This document shows positions 12,004 to 14,648 of a stretch of 14,648 nucleotides of DNA, piece after piece. Location of the stretch: positions 3,052 to 17,699 of the forward strand of contig DFRY01000043.1 in NCBI GenBank assembly GCA_002378845.1, in the 5' to 3' direction. The notes beneath the pieces were generated by a model. That model had not been told where the DNA came from. It searched no databases and worked only from the letters and a program-made list of their open reading frames with translations. The stretch comes from Ruminococcaceae bacterium UBA3451. GTDB lineage: Bacteria > Bacillota > Clostridia > Oscillospirales > Acutalibacteraceae. The position numbers and the translations under genes are program-made. Positions within the stretch are counted from its first letter, which is position 1; each line of letters begins with the position of its first letter.

Positions 12004-13416
12004 TTATAAATTTAAAAATCTTTGAAAAATAAGATTTACTCTGGCCGCCTCTTCCACACTCGCCATTTCACAGAAAATACGGAGAACAGGTTCTGTTCCG
12101 GAAAAGCGGCAAATAATCCAGCCGCCGTTTTGAAAATAGACCTTACAGCCGTCCAGATAAGATACCCTGTCAACTTCCATTCCAAATTCCGGCATCTGCT
12201 TTTTCTCGAAAAGCAGATGCTTTAAATCTTCCTTCCGCTCCGGAGTCAAACGGCAGTCAAATTCATTCATCACGAAACTGCCGTATTTTTTATGAATATC
12301 ATAAAGGACGTCTGATAACGGCTTTCCGATTACACTAAGCATCTCTACCAGTAACGCCCCGGCATAAACGCCGTCTTTGCCGCGAATATGACCGCGAACC
12401 GTCAGGCCGCCGGAGGATTCCCCCCCAATAAGCGCGTTTGTTTTCTCCATCTCTGAAGAAATATATTTGAACCCCACCGGTACCTCGTAACATGTTTCGC
12501 CAAAACAAGCAGCCATTGCGTCAAGGCAGTGCGTTGTTGCAACATTGCGCACCGCAGCGCCTTTCCAGCCTTTAAACTCATGAAGATAATAATAAAGCAG
12601 CACAAGAATGTCGTTTGGGTGAATAAAGGTACCGCTTGCGTCAATCAGTCCGATTCGGTCGGCATCCCCGTCGGTTGCTATGCCCAAATCGTATTTTTCC
12701 TGAACCACCAATTGGGAAAGGTGGGTAAGTGTGGTGCTGCTCGGGGCAGGCAGTCTTCCGCCGAACAGGGTATCGTGCCTGTCGTGAATCACCTCCACAT
12801 TGCAGCGGCAGGTCAGCAAAATCGTCTGTAAGGTTGTTTTGCTAACGCCGAACATTGGGTCCAGCAACACATTTAAGTGCCTTTGCTTAATCGTTTCAAT
12901 ATCAATCACGCTCAGGATGCTGTCTATGTATTCATTCTGCGGGTCAATTCTTTTGATTAATCCGGAGTCAATCGCTTTGGAGAACTCCATACTTTTGATT
13001 TCCTCTTTCTGAATTTCAGAAATCTGCGCCTCAATCTGATTTGTGACCTCCTCGGTTGCGTCCCTCCCGCCGGATGTAAAAACCTTGACTCCGTTGTATT
13101 CGGCCGGGTTATGGCTTGCGGTTATCATCAGCCCAAAGGACACGTTTTCTTTCATCACTTCGAACATAACCAGAGGTGTCGGCGCATCGTAATCAACGAA
13201 ATGCGTTGTAATCCCTTCCGCGGCAAAAACGCATGCCATCCATCTTGCAGCGATATCCGACAGGAACCTGCGGTCATACCCAATGATAACCGGTTCGTCT
13301 TGTCTGCTGTTTTTTTGAATCATTTTTACAAGTGCAAACGAAAGAATCTCCAGATTCTCCCTTGTAAAGTCCTCGCCGATAATTGCACGAAACCCGCCTG
13401 TTCCAAATTTTATCAT
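12004..13416 (-). CDS. Phosphoglucomutase/phosphomannomutase family enzyme
   Basis: A 470-aa alpha-D-phosphohexomutase that swaps phosphate between C1 and C6 of a hexose through a phosphoserine. All four family loops are present: the catalytic serine in TASHNP (Ser101), the magnesium loop DGDADR (249-254), the sugar loop GGESSGG (331-337) and the phosphate loop RFSGTEP (437-443). The N-terminus IKFGTGGFRAIIG is also typical. The ATG at 13416 is chosen because GGAGG (13424-13428) lies 7 nt upstream; ATG 13437 would add seven residues. Sugar preference cannot be decided from motifs alone, but the gene follows a GH94 phosphorylase gene by 51 bp. That suggests it converts the glucose 1-phosphate released there to glucose 6-phosphate. 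Complete and intact. Confidence 0.92.
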   Translation of the reverse strand: MIKFGTGGFRAIIGEDFTRENLEILSFALVKMIQKNSRQDEPVIIGYDRRFLSDIAARWMACVFAAEGITTHFVDYDAPTPLVMFEVMKENVSFGLMITASHNPAEYNGVKVFTSGGRDATEEVTNQIEAQISEIQKEEIKSMEFSKAIDSGLIKRIDPQNEYIDSILSVIDIETIKQRHLNVLLDPMFGVSKTTLQTILLTCRCNVEVIHDRHDTLFGGRLPAPSSTTLTHLSQLVVQEKYDLGIATDGDADRIGLIDASGTFIHPNDILVLLYYYLHEFKGWKGAAVRNVATTHCLDAMAACFGETCYEVPVGFKYISSEMEKTNALIGGESSGGLTVRGHIRGKDGVYAGALLVEMLSVIGKPLSDVLYDIHKKYGSFVMNEFDCRLTPERKEDLKHLLFEKKQMPEFGMEVDRVSYLDGCKVYFQNGGWIICRFSGTEPVLRIFCEMASVEEAARVNLIFQRFLNL

Positions 13417-13440
13417 TTCAAATCCTCCCGTGGACATAAC

Positions 13441-13473
13441 CTCTGAAATAGATTTCTTTTCAGTATTTCAGAG
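13441..13473 (-). promoter_or_regulatory. Inverted repeat over the GH94 stop codon
   Basis: CTCTGAAATA (13441-13450) and TATTTCAGAG (13464-13473) are perfect 10-bp arms around a 13-nt loop, and the TGA of the GH94 gene lies in one arm. No T-run follows on the minus strand, and the mutase ribosome binding site starts just after it. An RNA-stability or translational-coupling hairpin is more likely than a terminator. Confidence 0.5.
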
Positions 13474-14648
13474 TACAACATGAATTACATTTGTGCCATT
13501 CCGGAAAAGATCACGGTCCAAAACAGGAACCATCCTGTGGTGAAAGGGATCCTGCCTTACTTTTAAAACGTCCACTCCGTTTATTTCAACCCGTTTCGGG
13601 GTACCGCATCGCGCATTCTGATTTGTAATTTCCATCCTAACCTCTTTTCCCATATAGGTGAACTCAACACTGGCGGAATTCATCCATTTGGGGATACAGG
13701 GGTCAATCACAAGGCCGTCCAGCGTGGGTTTAATTCCGTACATCCACTCGTAAACAGCACGCTGTGCCATACCCACGCTGCCTGTCAGGAAGCTGAACAG
13801 GCTTCGGAATTTGAATACGGGAAGCTCCTGCCAGCAGTTCACAATTGCATAAGGCGCGGACATGGCGACGGAGGATGGATGACGCGACTGGTCGTAGGGC
13901 AGCAGCCATTGCAGCACGTCAAACAGTGCGTCGCCGTCACCGACGGCAGCGAGGGCTCGCGTCAAAAAGCCCTGCGCGCCGTGGTTATAAACACTTCCGT
14001 TTTCTGCAAAACCTATCGGCGCGTCACCGCTTGCGGCACGCCCCACGCAGCGAATAGGGGTTTTTCCCATTGGCGGCCAGTAAAGCCGGTAACCCGCTTC
14101 GCATTTCAGCATTTTCATGACCTGAAGAACCGATTCCTGCTTTTTCATTGGAACGACGCCGGAAATCAATGCAAACCAGTTGACCGGGCCGTATGGCCGC
14201 CTTTCTCCGTCCGGGTCTTCGTCCGAGAAAATCCATTTCCCTTCATCCGTAAAAATTCCGTTAAAAAAGCCTTCCGCGTTATAGGCATGGGTCAAAAGAT
14301 TCTTTTTAAGCGCTTCGGCTTTTTCCCCGTATTCCTCAACCGTTTTCCAACGGTCGTTCCTCTTTTTTAAAATCTCTGTCATATATTGCAAACACATCAC
14401 AACCTGCTCGCTTACCATAACCGATTCCCCGCGGCCAAGCACCCCTGCCCGGTTCACGGAATCCAGCCAGTCACCCTCGCCGATTTTGCACAGGCCGTGT
14501 TCCCCCAGGTTGTTGGGGGTAATATAGTAATCCATCGCCCGAACCATGTGTTCCAGCACGGTATTTTCGCAGTCGGAGTCCATCCAGGGAAGGTTCACGT
14601 CAAGCACGCTGCTGTCGCCGCTGTATGCCAGGTAAGAATACGCAAACT
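13468..14648 (-). CDS. GH94 glycoside phosphorylase (glycosyltransferase 36 family), 5' end missing
   Basis: The frame is open from the right window edge to TGA 13468-13470, about 393 codons, and lacks its N-terminal half; GTG 14607 is internal. It is the (alpha/alpha)6 barrel and C-terminal part of a GH94 enzyme. GEGDWLDS (14455-14478) matches the GDWND segment that holds the general-acid aspartate of cellobiose and chitobiose phosphorylases. Other family traits are GPVNWFALISG, a YNHGAQGF segment where better-known members have a YTHA-like stretch, and GIKPTLDGLVIDPCIP before the C-terminal beta domain. GH94 enzymes split beta-glucosides with phosphate and release alpha-glucose 1-phosphate. 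The phosphoglucomutase gene follows directly, which supports that role. The substrate linkage cannot be told without the missing part; cyclic-glucan synthase-type C-terminal domains are also in this family. Confidence 0.82.
   Translation of the reverse strand, partial: FAYSYLAYSGDSSVLDVNLPWMDSDCENTVLEHMVRAMDYYITPNNLGEHGLCKIGEGDWLDSVNRAGVLGRGESVMVSEQVVMCLQYMTEILKKRNDRWKTVEEYGEKAEALKKNLLTHAYNAEGFFNGIFTDEGKWIFSDEDPDGERRPYGPVNWFALISGVVPMKKQESVLQVMKMLKCEAGYRLYWPPMGKTPIRCVGRAASGDAPIGFAENGSVYNHGAQGFLTRALAAVGDGDALFDVLQWLLPYDQSRHPSSVAMSAPYAIVNCWQELPVFKFRSLFSFLTGSVGMAQRAVYEWMYGIKPTLDGLVIDPCIPKWMNSASVEFTYMGKEVRMEITNQNARCGTPKRVEINGVDVLKVRQDPFHHRMVPVLDRDLFRNGTNVIHVVL

Noticed and set aside
13879..14370. 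163-aa plus-strand ORF opposite the GH94 gene
   Set aside because: It lies entirely antisense to a clear GH94 coding region, has no ribosome binding site and no recognisable motif; it is a by-product of GC-rich codon use.
1..14648. CRISPR array, tRNA/rRNA genes, insertion sequence or phage genes
   Set aside because: No regularly spaced repeats, no cloverleaf or rRNA-like segments and no transposase, integrase or phage structural motifs were seen on either strand.

Overview
The window looks like a chromosomal segment from a low-to-mid GC Gram-positive anaerobe, most likely a member of the Clostridia (possibly Oscillospiraceae-like). The reasons are strong G-rich ribosome binding sites (GGAGG, GGGGG), TTG and GTG starts, short intrinsic terminators, and the gene families DUF362, DUF3793, DUF2200, short flavodoxin and a BcrA/LanF-type ABC module with a two-component system. 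The assignment rests on family distribution, not on a marker gene.

Layout, plus strand, left half: the 3' end of a DUF362 gene (to 731) is followed by a gene-free stretch with a terminator. Next comes an AT-rich cassette: a 78-aa two-helix membrane protein (1130-1366), a stand-alone transglutaminase-like protein (1442-1975), and a SecA2-like ATPase (2077-4455) broken by one in-frame TAG at 3937-3939. A single prenyltransferase/terpene-cyclase-fold protein follows (4653-5573). Then comes a two-component/ABC locus: OmpR-type response regulator (5681-6358), strong terminator, then ATPase, two paralogous permeases and a single-helix histidine kinase (6460-9810). This has the form of a bacitracin/lantibiotic immunity (BcrAB/LanFEG-like) module. 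No peptide precursor or modification gene is visible. An 11-bp-spaced direct repeat in front of the ATPase -10 box is the likely response-regulator site.

Layout, minus strand, right half: two terminators sit back to back at 9961-10032. Beyond them lies a DUF3793-flavodoxin operon (11094 down to 10073) with a near-consensus promoter and two copies of an operator, GTTAGCA-N2-TGCTAAC, centred 63 bp apart. A DUF2200 gene (11804-11454) has its own promoter. A phosphoglucomutase gene (13416-12004) is preceded by the 3' part of a GH94 phosphorylase gene that runs off the window's right end. The last two make metabolic sense together: phosphorolysis releases glucose 1-phosphate and the mutase turns it into glucose 6-phosphate.

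The points most worth a second look are the amber-split SecA2-like gene, where the downstream frame is intact and a GTG lies 3 nt after the stop; the paired operators with a terminator-like hairpin between them ahead of DUF3793; and the direct-repeat operator of the immunity-type transporter. No tRNA, rRNA, CRISPR array, insertion sequence or phage gene was seen.
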